The notes: a model not told the origin generated them from the letters alone. A stretch of DNA of 64,000 bases from Marinobacter arenosus (GCF_019264345.1 NZ_JAHVAO010000001.1:2666001-2730000); one strand, 5' to 3'; positions 45,853-56,258 are shown, numbered from the stretch's first letter. Program-made: numbers and translations.

Positions 45853-46647
45853 ATGGCGCGTTTTGATAACCGGACGGCCATCGTGACCGGTGCCGGCAGC
45901 GGAATTGGTCGGGCAACCGCGCTGCGTCTGGCCCGGGAAGGGGCCCGCGTGGTGATGGCAGATACCTCCGAAGCGGGACTGGTGGAAACCGAAAACAGCC
46001 TGCCCGAGGGCTCGGAATGCCTGCGCCGTGTGGTGGACGTAGCCGACGAAGCGCAGGTGGCGGCTCTCGTGGACGAGACCCTGGCCAGCTTCGGCAAGAT
46101 CGATGTCCTGTGCAACATCGCCGGCATCGCCAGCACCACGGGCAACCACCCGCCGGTGACGGGCAATGAGCGGGAGGAGTGGGACAAGGTCCTGTCGGTA
46201 AACCTGGTGGGTACCATGCTCCTGATCAAGCACGTGGCGCCACACATGCAGGCCCGCAAGCTGGGTTCGATCGTCAATACGGCGTCGGTAGCGGGCATTC
46301 GCTCCGGCGCCGGCGGTAACGCCTACAGTGCCTCCAAGGCGGGTGTGATCAACCTCACCATGACCGCGGCCTGCGATCTGGGCGCCGACAATGTCCGGGT
46401 GAACGCGGTCTGCCCCGGCCTGGTCGAGAGTGGCATGACCCGGGCGGTGTTCGATTACGCCCGCGCCAACGAAAAAGCCCACAAGCTGGGCTCCCGCTGC
46501 GAACTGCGGCGCTACGGCGACCCCGAGGAAATTGCGGCGGCCATCCTGTTTCTGGCCAGTGACGACGCCAGTTACATCACCGGCCAGGCCTTGGCGGTGG
46601 ATGGTGGCAACACCGCGTCACTCAACCTGCCGGGGATGAAAGTCTGA
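45853..46647 (+). CDS. SDR family oxidoreductase (first)
   Basis: A 264-residue NAD(P)-dependent dehydrogenase/reductase. Cofactor motif TGAGSGIGRAT (about residues 12-22), NIAGIAS, catalytic YSASK (Tyr about 158) and the C-terminal GQALAVDGG are intact. It opens an operon of about eight genes up to 53750 and overlaps the thioesterase gene (TGATG). By context it likely interconverts a hydroxy- and keto-acyl-CoA. Confidence 0.9.
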   Translation: MARFDNRTAIVTGAGSGIGRATALRLAREGARVVMADTSEAGLVETENSLPEGSECLRRVVDVADEAQVAALVDETLASFGKIDVLCNIAGIASTTGNHPPVTGNEREEWDKVLSVNLVGTMLLIKHVAPHMQARKLGSIVNTASVAGIRSGAGGNAYSASKAGVINLTMTAACDLGADNVRVNAVCPGLVESGMTRAVFDYARANEKAHKLGSRCELRRYGDPEEIAAAILFLASDDASYITGQALAVDGGNTASLNLPGMKV

Positions 46648-47087
46648 TGGGCGATCACGATTCCGAGTTCCTCCATGGCACCGAGCTGCCAGGCTTCCAC
46701 AGCCTGCTGGGTTATCAACAGGCGGAATGGGGCGAGGGCGAGGCGGTCATTGCGCTGGAACTCCAGCCCCGGCACCTGAACCTCGCCGGCGTGATTCACG
46801 GCGGCGTACTGACCTCGCTGCTGGACATCGCCATGGCGCAGGCCGGCACCTATTGCCCCTATCCCGGTCGAATGCGCAAGGCCATCACCCTGTCGCTGAC
46901 CACCACGTTCACCGGCCAGTGTTCGGGCGGAACCATCCGCGTGACGGGCCGCAAGCGTGCCGGTGGTTCCCGGATTTTCAACAGCACCGGTGAAGTCCAC
47001 GATGACCAGGGCAACCTGCTGGCCATTGCCGAAGGCACCTTCCGGATCCGGTCTGGCAGCGACAAGCCGGAAGGTGTCCCGATCTGA
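46647..47087 (+). CDS. PaaI-type hotdog thioesterase
   Basis: A 146-residue hotdog-fold protein. The PaaI motif is LNLAGVIHGGVLTSLLDIAMAQA (about residues 46-68) with HGG and the following Asp. It would hydrolyse an acyl-CoA, releasing CoA from stalled or side-product intermediates. It starts inside the SDR stop codon and is 32 bp before the acyl-CoA dehydrogenase. Confidence 0.9.
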   Translation: MGDHDSEFLHGTELPGFHSLLGYQQAEWGEGEAVIALELQPRHLNLAGVIHGGVLTSLLDIAMAQAGTYCPYPGRMRKAITLSLTTTFTGQCSGGTIRVTGRKRAGGSRIFNSTGEVHDDQGNLLAIAEGTFRIRSGSDKPEGVPI

Positions 47088-47119
47088 ATTTTTGACAAGA
47101 CCAACAAGAGGAAGCGGGC

Positions 47120-48322
<1,203 letters not shown>

Positions 48323-48340
48323 GTCGAGTATGAGGATCGA

Positions 48341-49111
48341 ATGATGAACAACCCGCTTTTTGACATGACCGGCAAGGTGGCCCTGATTACTGGCTCCACC
48401 AAGGGTATTGGCCGTTCCATTGCGGAAGAAATGGCGCGCCTGGGCGCGAAAGTCGTCATCTCCAGCCGCAAGGCCGACGCCTGCGAGCAGGTGGCCAACG
48501 AGCTGAAGGAGCAGGGCTTCGAGGCCCTCGCCATTCCCTGCCATGTCGGTAAGAAAGAAGACCTGCAGAACCTGGTCGAGAAAACCAACGCAACCTGGGG
48601 TGCCATCGATGTCCTGGTGTGCAACGCCGCCACCAACCCGGTCTACGGCCCGACGTCGGAAATGACCGACGAGGCCTGGGACAAGATCATGGACACCAAC
48701 GTCAAGGGGACCTTCTGGCTCACCAACATGGTGCTGCCGCAGATGGCCGAGAAAGGCGAAGGCGCCGTGGTACTGCTGTCCAGCATCGCCGGTATCCGGG
48801 GCAACACCACCATCGGCACCTACGGCGTGTCGAAGGCCGCGGAAGCGGCGCTGGCCCGGAACCTGGCGGTGGAGTGGGGCCCGAAGGGCATCCGCATCAA
48901 CAGCATCGCCCCCGGCCTGATCAAGACCGACTTCGCCAAGGCGCTGTGGGAAGACCCGGTTCGGGTCAAGCGCGCGGAAGACAAGACGCCGCTTCGGAGA
49001 ATCGGCGATCCGGTCGACATCGCCGGGCTGGCGGTGTTTTTGTCCACCAAGGCCAGTGCCTATATCACCGGGCAGGTGATTGTCGCTGACGGTGGTGAAA
49101 CCATTTGTTGA
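48341..49111 (+). CDS. SDR family oxidoreductase (second)
   Basis: A 256-residue SDR resembling DHRS4/FabG-type carbonyl reductases. TGSTKGIGRS (about residues 15-24), the NADPH-favouring SSRK after beta2, CNAATNP, YGVSKAA (Tyr about 160) and GQVIVADGG are intact. A plausible role is reducing a 4-oxoacyl-CoA to the 4-hydroxy form ahead of the kinase, like LvaD in levulinate breakdown; this is inferred. Good ribosome site GAGGAT. Confidence 0.9.
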   Translation: MMNNPLFDMTGKVALITGSTKGIGRSIAEEMARLGAKVVISSRKADACEQVANELKEQGFEALAIPCHVGKKEDLQNLVEKTNATWGAIDVLVCNAATNPVYGPTSEMTDEAWDKIMDTNVKGTFWLTNMVLPQMAEKGEGAVVLLSSIAGIRGNTTIGTYGVSKAAEAALARNLAVEWGPKGIRINSIAPGLIKTDFAKALWEDPVRVKRAEDKTPLRRIGDPVDIAGLAVFLSTKASAYITGQVIVADGGETIC

Positions 49112-49140
49112 GGCAGGGCCTTTTGATTGGCGGTGGGCCG

Positions 49141-49224
49141 GCGAGTGGGTTGCCTTTCTTCCGGGAAAAAGAACTCGCTGCGCTCAGACACCTTTGTTCC
49201 CTGCAGAAAGGCAACCCACCCGCC
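49141..49224. repeat. Long inverted repeat between SDR and kinase genes
   Basis: A perfect 14-bp repeat (GTGGGTTGCCTTTC at 49145-49158 and its complement at 49206-49219), extended outward with one mismatch, encloses about 47 nt containing CTCGCTGCGCTCAGAC. It is an intergenic element of REP-like type; no transposase is nearby. Confidence 0.75.
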
Positions 49225-49280
49225 GTCCGCTGAATCCGTTGCGGGCTGCGGTACGCAAAGAGTTAAAGAAGGCTGAGACG

Positions 49281-50345
49281 ATGAGTATTGAGCCGGAGTT
49301 GGTGGAGGTTCTGCCAGCGCACAAATTTGACGAGTCCGGGCTTTTGGTTTGGCTGCAACAGGAGTTGCCGGAGATTGGTAGCCGCTTGGAGGTCAAACAA
49401 TTTCAGGGTGGCCAGTCCAATCCCACGTTCCTGCTGGATACCGACAGTGGCCGTTACGTCCTGCGCAAAAAACCGCCTGGAAAGACGCTGCCCTCCGCCC
49501 ACATGGTGGAGCGCGAATATAAGGTGATGCGCGCCCTGTCCGAGCACACCGACGTGCCGGTTCCCAGGGTTCGGTTGCTGTGCGAGGACAGCGAGGTCAT
49601 CGGCACGCCGTTTTACGTCATGGACTACCTGGAAGGCCGGATCGTCAGCCATTCGGCCTTGCGGGCGCTGGACCGTCATGAACGACTGCCGGCCCATCAC
49701 TCTGCCATCGACACCCTGGCGAAACTGCATTCGGTGGACGTCAACGCTGTCGGCCTGGGCGACTTTGGCCGGCCCGAGGGTTACGTGGCCCGTCAGGTGT
49801 CGCGCTGGACCAAGCAATATCTGGCCTCCAAGACTGACGATATGCCGGCCATGGACCAGTTGATGGCGTGGCTGCCCGAAAACCTCCCTGCCAATGATGA
49901 GTGCGCCATCGCGCACGGGGACTACCGGTTCGGCAACCTGATGCTGGCGCCGGATAAGCCCGAGGTGATCGCGATCCTGGACTGGGAGCTGTCCACCCTT
50001 GGGCATCCGCTGGCGGACCTCGCCTATTACTGCCTGCCTTATTACCTGCCCTCGGATATGGAAGGGATGCGGGGGTTGCAGGGGGAGGACCTTGAAGCGC
50101 TGGGGATTCCCGACGAGCAGGAAACCATCGCCCGCTACTGCGCCCAGACCGGTCGCGACGGCATTGAGGACTGGCACGTGTACCTGGCGTTCTCGCTGTT
50201 CCGTCTCGCGGCAATCCTGCAGGGGGTCTACAAACGGGCCCTGGATGGTAACGCCGCGAACGCCAATGCCCTGGATGTGGGTAAACGGGCCAGTCTGCTT
50301 GCCCAGGTGGGCTGGAAGATTGCCAGCGAAGGAGCAAAGCGATGA
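49281..50345 (+). CDS. APH-fold small-molecule kinase, ACAD10/ACAD11 kinase-domain type
   Basis: A 354-residue kinase of the aminoglycoside phosphotransferase fold: Lys in YVLRKKPPG, catalytic HGDYRFGNLM (about residues 210-219) and metal-binding ILDWELSTLGHP (about 230-241). In animals this domain is fused to the ACAD10/11 dehydrogenase and in Pseudomonas putida the comparable LvaA phosphorylates 4-hydroxyvaleryl-CoA. Here kinase and dehydrogenase are separate genes in one operon. Start at 49281 is chosen by ribosome site AAGG and homology. It overlaps the surE-like gene by ATGA. Confidence 0.88.
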   Translation: MSIEPELVEVLPAHKFDESGLLVWLQQELPEIGSRLEVKQFQGGQSNPTFLLDTDSGRYVLRKKPPGKTLPSAHMVEREYKVMRALSEHTDVPVPRVRLLCEDSEVIGTPFYVMDYLEGRIVSHSALRALDRHERLPAHHSAIDTLAKLHSVDVNAVGLGDFGRPEGYVARQVSRWTKQYLASKTDDMPAMDQLMAWLPENLPANDECAIAHGDYRFGNLMLAPDKPEVIAILDWELSTLGHPLADLAYYCLPYYLPSDMEGMRGLQGEDLEALGIPDEQETIARYCAQTGRDGIEDWHVYLAFSLFRLAAILQGVYKRALDGNAANANALDVGKRASLLAQVGWKIASEGAKR

Positions 50346-51121
50346 CCGGACCCATTGTTCAACGCATCCTGATCACCAACGACGACGGCATCAACGCACC
50401 GGGGTTGGCGGTACTGGAAGCGATTGCCGGGAACCTGGCCGAGGAGGTCTGGGTGGTGGCGCCGGAGCACGATCGCAGTGGCGCCGGGCAGAGCATTTCC
50501 ATTCACGACCCGCTGCGGGTGTACGAAACCGGCCCGAAACGCTATGCGGTGTCTGGTACGCCGGCGGACTGCGTGCTCTATTCCCTGGCCAAGTGGTTTG
50601 AAGAGACCCCGCCGGACCTCGTGTTGTCAGGTGTGAACTGTGGCGCCAACATCAGTGATTCGGTGCAGTACTCCGGCACGGTCGGGGCGGTGCTGAGCGC
50701 GGTGCACATGAACATCCCCGCCATTGCCCTCAGCCAGGCGTTCCTGTCCCGCGAGGGGATCCGGTGGGACCCGGTGCAGCGCTTTGGCGAGGCTGTGATT
50801 CGCATGCTCTGGCAGCCGGATACGGTTCGGGCCTGGAACGTCAATTTTCCGGCCTGCGAGGCCGGTGCCATTGACCGGGCGCGCTGGTGCCGGCAATCCA
50901 CCGGTTCGATTCAGCGAGCCCGCCTGATGGCGGGCCGGGATGCCCGGAGTCTTCCTTATTGGTGGCTGGGGTTTGACCGCAACTCCCAACACATCGTTGC
51001 CCCGGACGCCGACGTGACCGTGCTGCGGAACCAGGCCATCGCCATCACCCCCCTACGACACGAAGACCCCCTGCCCGGGGGCGTCAACGAATTCGATCTG
51101 TCCGCATTGGCGGCTGACTGA
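50342..51121 (+). CDS. surE: SurE family phosphatase
   Basis: A 259-residue SurE-fold enzyme. The metal site is visible: ILITNDDGINAPGL (about residues 9-22), the PEHDRSGAGQSIS loop and SGVNCGANISDSVQYSGTVGA with the Asn ligand. Classical SurE is a 5'/3'-nucleotidase next to pcm and rpoS; this copy instead overlaps the kinase gene in an acyl-CoA operon and is presumably a specialised paralogue. It might remove phosphate from dead-end phosphoacyl products or salvage nucleotides; neither is shown. Confidence 0.88.
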   Translation: MTGPIVQRILITNDDGINAPGLAVLEAIAGNLAEEVWVVAPEHDRSGAGQSISIHDPLRVYETGPKRYAVSGTPADCVLYSLAKWFEETPPDLVLSGVNCGANISDSVQYSGTVGAVLSAVHMNIPAIALSQAFLSREGIRWDPVQRFGEAVIRMLWQPDTVRAWNVNFPACEAGAIDRARWCRQSTGSIQRARLMAGRDARSLPYWWLGFDRNSQHIVAPDADVTVLRNQAIAITPLRHEDPLPGGVNEFDLSALAAD

Positions 51122-51141
51122 TTAAAACCTGGAGAACAACA

Positions 51142-52818
51142 ATGATGTTCACGCGCCATTACAAGGTCTGGCCCCACGAACTGCCCAAGACCATGACCCT
51201 GCCGAAGACCAGTGTGTTCACCAATCTGGAGATCTCGGCCCAACGGTTTCCGGACCACACGGCGATCATTTTCTACGATGCACCGATCACCTACCGTCGG
51301 CTGCTGGATGAGGTCGAGGCCATGGCGGGCTACCTGCAGGCCCAGGGCGTCAAGAAGGGTGACCGGGTGCTGCTGTACATGCAGAACTCGCCCCAGTACG
51401 TCATTGCCTACTACGCCATTCTCCGTGCGGATGCCGTGGTGATTCCGGTCAACCCGATGAACCGGGCGGCGGAACTGGAGCATTACATCGCCGATACGGG
51501 GGCTTCCGTGTGCCTCGCCGGCCAGGAGCTGGCCGGATTTATTTCGCCGTTGCTGATGGAAACCGATCTTGAACAGGTGGTGGTGGCGTCCTACAGCGCT
51601 TACATCAAGCCAGATACCGATCTGGACCTGCCGGCGGAAGTGGCGGCGCCGGTGTGGTCCGAAGAGCGCCCCGGCATGGTGAGCTGGGAAGCGGCCATGG
51701 CCGCTCATCACACGCCGGCGCCCCACACCGCGACGCCGGAGGACCTGGCGGTCATTCCCTACAGCTCCGGAACCACCGGTGCGCCCAAGGGCTGCATGCA
51801 CACCCACCGGTCGGTGATGGCCACGGCCGTCCATCGGGTGTTCTGGAATCTGAGCACCCCGGACAGCGTGCAGCTGGCCACCCTGCCGTTCTTCCACGTG
51901 ACGGGCATGACCGGCTCCATGAACGGTCCCATTTACAGCGGTTCGACATCCGTGATCATGACCCGCTGGGAGCGCACCACGGCGGCGCGCCTCATTGAGC
52001 GCTACAGCGTCACCGGCTGGACCAACATCGTGACCATGGCGGTGGACTTCCTGTCCAATCCGGACATCGGCAAGTACGACCTTTCCAGCCTCAACATGAT
52101 CGGGGGCGGCGGCGCCGCCATGCCGGTTGCGGTGGCTGAAAAACTGAAAGCGATGACCGGGCTGGACTACATCGAAGGCTATGGCCTGTCCGAGACCATG
52201 GCAGCGACCCACATCAATCCGAACGCCAACCCCAAACCCCAGTGCCTGGGCATCCCGGTGTTCGACGTGGACAGCCGCATCATCGATGTGGAAACCCTGG
52301 AAGAAAAGGCCCCGGGCGAGACCGGCGAGATTGTCTCCTGTGGCCCCCAGGTCACGATCGGCTACTGGAACCGACCGGCGGAGACCGAGGCGGCCTTTGT
52401 GGAAATCGACGGCAAACGCTTCTTCCGCACCGGAGATCTGGGTTACTACGACGAGGATGGCTATTTCTTCATGGTCGATCGGGTCAAGCGCATGATCAAC
52501 GCCTCGGGCTTCAAGGTCTGGCCGTCCGAGGTGGAAGGTCTCATGTACCGGCACCCGGCCATCCATGAGGTCTGCATCATTTCCTCGCCCGATCCCAAGC
52601 GGGGCGAGACCGTGAAGGCCTGCATCGTGCTGACTCCGGAGGCGGACGGCAAGACCACGGTCGAGGACATCACCGGCTGGTGCAAAGAGCAGATGGCTGC
52701 CTACAAGGTGCCCACGCTGGTCGAGTTTGTCGACTCGCTACCGAAGTCCCCTACGGGTAAGCTGATGTGGCGAGCTCTGCAGGAAGAGGAATGGCAGAAA
52801 GAGGAACGACGGGCATGA
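51142..52818 (+). CDS. AMP-dependent acyl-CoA ligase (second)
   Basis: A 558-residue ANL ligase with P-loop YSSGTTGAPKG (about residues 208-218), YGLSETM, TGDLGYYDEDGYFFMVDR, the hinge KRMINASGFKVWPSEVE and the catalytic Lys in SPTGKLMWR. It resembles long/medium-chain fatty acyl-CoA ligases. It follows surE by 20 bp with a good ribosome site and overlaps the next gene by ATGA. It likely activates the acid degraded by this operon. Confidence 0.93.
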   Translation: MMFTRHYKVWPHELPKTMTLPKTSVFTNLEISAQRFPDHTAIIFYDAPITYRRLLDEVEAMAGYLQAQGVKKGDRVLLYMQNSPQYVIAYYAILRADAVVIPVNPMNRAAELEHYIADTGASVCLAGQELAGFISPLLMETDLEQVVVASYSAYIKPDTDLDLPAEVAAPVWSEERPGMVSWEAAMAAHHTPAPHTATPEDLAVIPYSSGTTGAPKGCMHTHRSVMATAVHRVFWNLSTPDSVQLATLPFFHVTGMTGSMNGPIYSGSTSVIMTRWERTTAARLIERYSVTGWTNIVTMAVDFLSNPDIGKYDLSSLNMIGGGGAAMPVAVAEKLKAMTGLDYIEGYGLSETMAATHINPNANPKPQCLGIPVFDVDSRIIDVETLEEKAPGETGEIVSCGPQVTIGYWNRPAETEAAFVEIDGKRFFRTGDLGYYDEDGYFFMVDRVKRMINASGFKVWPSEVEGLMYRHPAIHEVCIISSPDPKRGETVKACIVLTPEADGKTTVEDITGWCKEQMAAYKVPTLVEFVDSLPKSPTGKLMWRALQEEEWQKEERRA

Positions 52819-53750
52819 GCGAACACCCGAGCATTCTGATTGTCGGCGCCGGTGCTATCGGCGGTTTTTACGGTGCCATTCTCAAGCAGGCCGGCTGTCC
52901 GGTCAGCACGGTACTGCGCTCGGAATACGACGTGGTGAAAGCACAGGGTATCCGGATCAGCAGTCCGCTCGGGGATCTGTCCTATCGTCCCGATCATGTC
53001 TACCGTGACGGCGACACGCCGGAGGTACCGCCGGATTACCTGATCCTGTGCGTCAAGGTGTTACCCGGTGTCGACCGGGCAGAACTGGTGCGGCCCTGGA
53101 TGGGACCGCACACCCGCCTGGTGCTGATCGAGAACGGTCTGGACATTGAGCGGGAGCTGGCGGAGGCGTTCCCGGACAACCCCATCATCAGCTGCCTGGC
53201 GTTCATTGCCGCCAGCCGCACCGAACCGGGCGTGGTGGAGCACAAGGCCTACGGCAAGCTGGTCATGGGGCGTTACCCCGAGGGCATCGATGAGGATTGT
53301 CGGCGACTTTCCGAGCGGTTTGTCGAGGGCGGCATCAAGGTCGACCTGACCGAAGCCGTGGTGGGGGAGCGCTGGCGCAAATGCCTGTGGAATACCCCGT
53401 TCAATCCGCTGTCGGTCATCGCCAACGGCGCGGACACCCGAACCATCCTCGACACCGAGGGTGGCGAAGCACTGATCCGGGCGATGATTGCCGAGGTGAT
53501 GGCGGTGGCTGCAGCGGAGGGCTACCCCATGGACGAGTCGCTGATTGACCAGAACATCGACGGCACCCGCAAGATGCCGCCCTACAAGAACAGCATGGCC
53601 CTGGACTACCTGAACGATCGTCCCATTGAGCGCGATGCCGTACTCGGTAACGTGGTCGCCATCGCCGAGCGTCATGGCATCGCCGTTCCCCACCTGAACA
53701 CCGTGCTGGTTACGCTGAAGATGCGTGCCGCGCTGGAGGGCCGGGCCTGA
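52815..53750 (+). CDS. Ketopantoate reductase (PanE/ApbA) family protein
   Basis: A 311-residue NADPH-dependent reductase with the Rossmann motif ILIVGAGAIGGFYG (about residues 7-20), the LCVKV segment, the catalytic-Lys region WRKCLWNTPFNPLSV and the C-terminal domain PPYKNSMALDYLNDRPIE. True PanE makes pantoate for CoA synthesis. In this operon it more likely reduces another 2-keto or beta-keto acid; that is inferred from context. Start at 52815 overlaps the ligase stop. Confidence 0.85.
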   Translation: MSEHPSILIVGAGAIGGFYGAILKQAGCPVSTVLRSEYDVVKAQGIRISSPLGDLSYRPDHVYRDGDTPEVPPDYLILCVKVLPGVDRAELVRPWMGPHTRLVLIENGLDIERELAEAFPDNPIISCLAFIAASRTEPGVVEHKAYGKLVMGRYPEGIDEDCRRLSERFVEGGIKVDLTEAVVGERWRKCLWNTPFNPLSVIANGADTRTILDTEGGEALIRAMIAEVMAVAAAEGYPMDESLIDQNIDGTRKMPPYKNSMALDYLNDRPIERDAVLGNVVAIAERHGIAVPHLNTVLVTLKMRAALEGRA

Positions 53751-53766
53751 GGGCCCGGACTGCCAG

Positions 53767-54222
53767 TCAGATTACGTACATCACCAGGTTTTCCGCGACA
53801 CAGGCAGGCTTGTCCTCGCCCTTGATCTCCACGGTGGTGTGGTAGCTGGCCAGATACCGGTGCTCGTCCACCTGACTGACGTCCAGCAGTTCGACCCGGG
53901 TGCGGATGTCCGAGCCGGCTTTCACGGCCGAGGGAAACCGGAGCTTGTTCATGCCGTAGTTGATGCTGGCGGTGGTGCCGCTTACCTGCAAAACCTGGGT
54001 GTTGAGCTGGGGAATCAGCGACACGGTCAGGAAACCGTGGGCCACCGGGCTCTTCCAGGGGGCTTCCCGGCGAGCCCGCTCCACATCCACGTGAATCCAC
54101 TGGTGATCCCCGGTGGCGTCGGCGAACGCCTGGATCATCGCCTGGGAGATGGTGTGCCAGGGGCTGTGGCCGATGACCTTGCCTGTGTAGCGGTTCAGTT
54201 CGTCGAGTGACGGGGTGAGCAT
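53767..54222 (-). CDS. MaoC-like hotdog dehydratase
   Basis: A 151-residue MaoC/R-hydratase family protein. The hydratase motif is present: FADATGDHQWIHVDVERA (Asp and His about residues 36-44) and SPVAHGFLTVSL. It would hydrate an enoyl-CoA to an (R)-3-hydroxyacyl-CoA. It lies 10 bp after the class II aldolase gene and is convergent with the ketopantoate-reductase-like gene. Confidence 0.9.
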   Translation of the reverse strand: MLTPSLDELNRYTGKVIGHSPWHTISQAMIQAFADATGDHQWIHVDVERARREAPWKSPVAHGFLTVSLIPQLNTQVLQVSGTTASINYGMNKLRFPSAVKAGSDIRTRVELLDVSQVDEHRYLASYHTTVEIKGEDKPACVAENLVMYVI

Positions 54223-54232
54223 GGCATTCTCC

Positions 54233-54994
54233 TTAAACCGCGTAGCCCGGATTCTTGCTGTCGAGCAGGCGCAACAGTGCCGGCCAGGTGAGTTTGGCCG
54301 CCGCGCCCAGGTTCTGTGATTGCTCGGCGGTGGTCTGAACAGCCTGTTCCGACGGCATCCAGGTGGGGCCGCAGCTTTGCGCCTTGACCTGAATTTCGCA
54401 GGCCTTCATCAGGAAGTACAGGTAGGTGAAGGTTTCCGGCACGGTCTGGCCGGCGGTCAGTACGCCGTGATTGCGCAACAGCATCATTGACTTGTCGCCC
54501 AGGTCCCGGATCAGCCGTTCCCGCTCGTCCAGGTTCAGGGCAACGCCCTCGTAATCGTGGTAGCTGAGGTGGTCCAGGCACAGCATGGCGGTCTGGCTCA
54601 GGGGCAGCAGGCCATCCCGGTGCGCCGACACGGCCACGCCGTCGGCAGCGTGCAGGTGCATGACCGCACCGGCATCCTCGCGTCCCATATGGACGGCGCT
54701 GTGGATGGTGAACCCGGCCGGATTGACCCGGGCAAGACCGCCGGCCGCCACCACCTCGCCCTCGCGATCCACCTTCACCAGCGACGACGCCGTGATCTCA
54801 TGGAACAGCAGGCCATAGGGGTTGATCAGGAATTGATGGTCGGGGCCGGGCACCCGCGCCGACAGGTGGGTAAAGACCAGGTCGTCCCAGCCGAACAGCG
54901 CCACCAGCCGGTAGGCGGCCGCCAGTTCGGTACGTACCTGCCATTCCGCTTTGTTCAGGGTGTCGGTGTTGGTGCGTTGGGTGTCTGTTGTCAT
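54233..54994 (-). CDS. Class II aldolase/adducin family protein
   Basis: A 253-residue protein of the fuculose-aldolase/adducin fold. The zinc-binding His residues are seen in FTHLSARVPG, HLHAADGVAVSAH (MHLHA, about residues 112-116) and LLRNHGVLTAG. No signal peptide. The start at 54994 follows GAGG; the longer frame would begin inside the terminator upstream. Possible role: retro-aldol cleavage of a hydroxyacyl intermediate, which the neighbouring MaoC and dehydrogenase pair could generate. The substrate is unknown. Confidence 0.87.
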   Translation of the reverse strand: MTTDTQRTNTDTLNKAEWQVRTELAAAYRLVALFGWDDLVFTHLSARVPGPDHQFLINPYGLLFHEITASSLVKVDREGEVVAAGGLARVNPAGFTIHSAVHMGREDAGAVMHLHAADGVAVSAHRDGLLPLSQTAMLCLDHLSYHDYEGVALNLDERERLIRDLGDKSMMLLRNHGVLTAGQTVPETFTYLYFLMKACEIQVKAQSCGPTWMPSEQAVQTTAEQSQNLGAAAKLTWPALLRLLDSKNPGYAV

Positions 54995-55021
54995 TGTGAT
55001 CACCTCAGTTGGTCCGGAACC

Positions 55022-55052
55022 AAAAAAAGGGGGTGGCCTGAAGGGCACCCCC
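55022..55052 (-). terminator. Terminator between the dehydrogenase pair and the aldolase gene
   Basis: GGGGGTG-CCCTTCAGGC-CACCCCC-TTTTTTT on the minus strand. A second stem (GGACCTCT/AGAGGTCC) lies just upstream. Aldolase and MaoC transcription is thus partly or fully uncoupled from the dehydrogenases. Confidence 0.88.
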
Positions 55053-55105
55053 GAACAGGACCTCTGACTGGAAGGAGAGAGGTCCCAGGCTCACTATCGA
55101 AGGGG

Positions 55106-56248
55106 TTAGCTGGCCTGTAACAGACTGGCGTACCGTTCCAGGTGGAAATCATCGTCGCCCAGCTGATGGTTGATCATGATCAGCCGCTTGGCGTAGTGGG
55201 CGAAGTTGTATTCCCAGGTCATGCCGATGCCGCCGTGGGACTGGATGCCGTTCTCGGAGATGAACTGGCCACTGCGGCCAATCACGTTCTTCGCGGCCGC
55301 CAGAATCCGGCGCCGCTCGTCGCTCTGCTCCGCGTCGGCAACGCTGGCCGCCAGGATGGCCATCGAGCGGGCCTGTTCCAGCTCGGACATCATGTCCACC
55401 ATGCGGTGCTGGAGGACCTGGAATTTGCCGATGGGCACGCCGAACTGCTTGCGCTGCTTCAGGTAATCCAGGGTCAGCTCGTTGGCCATTTCCATGACGC
55501 CCACGGCTTCGGCGCACAGGGCCGCAATGGCGCGGCCACTCTGGTATTCAATCACCTCGCCAGCCTCGCCTGCCGCTCCCAGCAGGGCGTCGGCGCCAAC
55601 CTTGACGTTGGTCAGGGTGATGTCGCAGCCCCTGGAACCGTCGATCGTTGGGTAGGTCCGGCGCTCGACACCGTCGGTGTCCGGGCTCAGGGCGAACAGG
55701 CTGATGCCGTCGGTATCGCGGCTGTCACCGGAGGTGCGGGCGGACACCAAGATCAAGTCGGCACAGTGGCCGCCGATCACCACGGCCTTGCGGCCATTGA
55801 GTACGTAGCCGTCACCGGATTTTTCGGCGCGGGTCTCCACATCGTTCAGGTTGTAGAAGCTCTGCGGCTCCTGCAGTGCCACGGCGGCCCTGAGCTCGCC
55901 ACTGGCAATACCGGCCAGCCATTGTTCTTCCTGGCTGTCGTTGCCGGCGTGGGCAATCAGGCCGCCGCCCAGAATCACGGATTGCAGGTACGGTTCAAGG
56001 CACAGGCCACGGCCGAGCTCAGTCATGACCGACTGGACCTCGACGCCGCCTCCGCCGAAGCCGCCCAGTTCCTCGGAGAAGGGAACGGCGGTCAGGCCGA
56101 GTTCGCTCAGCTGTTTCCAGAAATCCTCGCTGAACCCGGCCTCGGTTTCGCTGAATTCCAGGCGCTTCTCAAAACTGTATTCACCGCGCACCAGGCGGGC
56201 CACGGTGTCCTGCAGCATCTGCTGCTCTTCGTTCAGTCGGAAATCCAT
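55106..56248 (-). CDS. Acyl-CoA dehydrogenase, likely one subunit of a heteromeric enzyme
   Basis: A 380-residue acyl-CoA dehydrogenase (MDFRLNEEQQMLQDTVARL, AVALQEPQSFYNLNDV, IGKFQVLQHRMVDMMSE, IQSHGGIGMTWEYNFAHYAKRL). The FAD/substrate contact MTEPxxGSD of ordinary members is replaced by LQEPQSFY. Pairing of a short divergent and a standard member is typical of the alpha2beta2 dehydrogenases that act on bulky, cyclic or steroid side chains. It follows the other subunit gene by 10 bp. Confidence 0.9.
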   Translation of the reverse strand: MDFRLNEEQQMLQDTVARLVRGEYSFEKRLEFSETEAGFSEDFWKQLSELGLTAVPFSEELGGFGGGGVEVQSVMTELGRGLCLEPYLQSVILGGGLIAHAGNDSQEEQWLAGIASGELRAAVALQEPQSFYNLNDVETRAEKSGDGYVLNGRKAVVIGGHCADLILVSARTSGDSRDTDGISLFALSPDTDGVERRTYPTIDGSRGCDITLTNVKVGADALLGAAGEAGEVIEYQSGRAIAALCAEAVGVMEMANELTLDYLKQRKQFGVPIGKFQVLQHRMVDMMSELEQARSMAILAASVADAEQSDERRRILAAAKNVIGRSGQFISENGIQSHGGIGMTWEYNFAHYAKRLIMINHQLGDDDFHLERYASLLQAS

Positions 56249-56258
56249 GGTCGCCTCC

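Noticed and set aside
49281..50345. Aminoglycoside resistance kinase
   Set aside because: The APH fold is shared, but sequence and operon context match the ACAD10/11 kinase domain and acyl-CoA catabolism.
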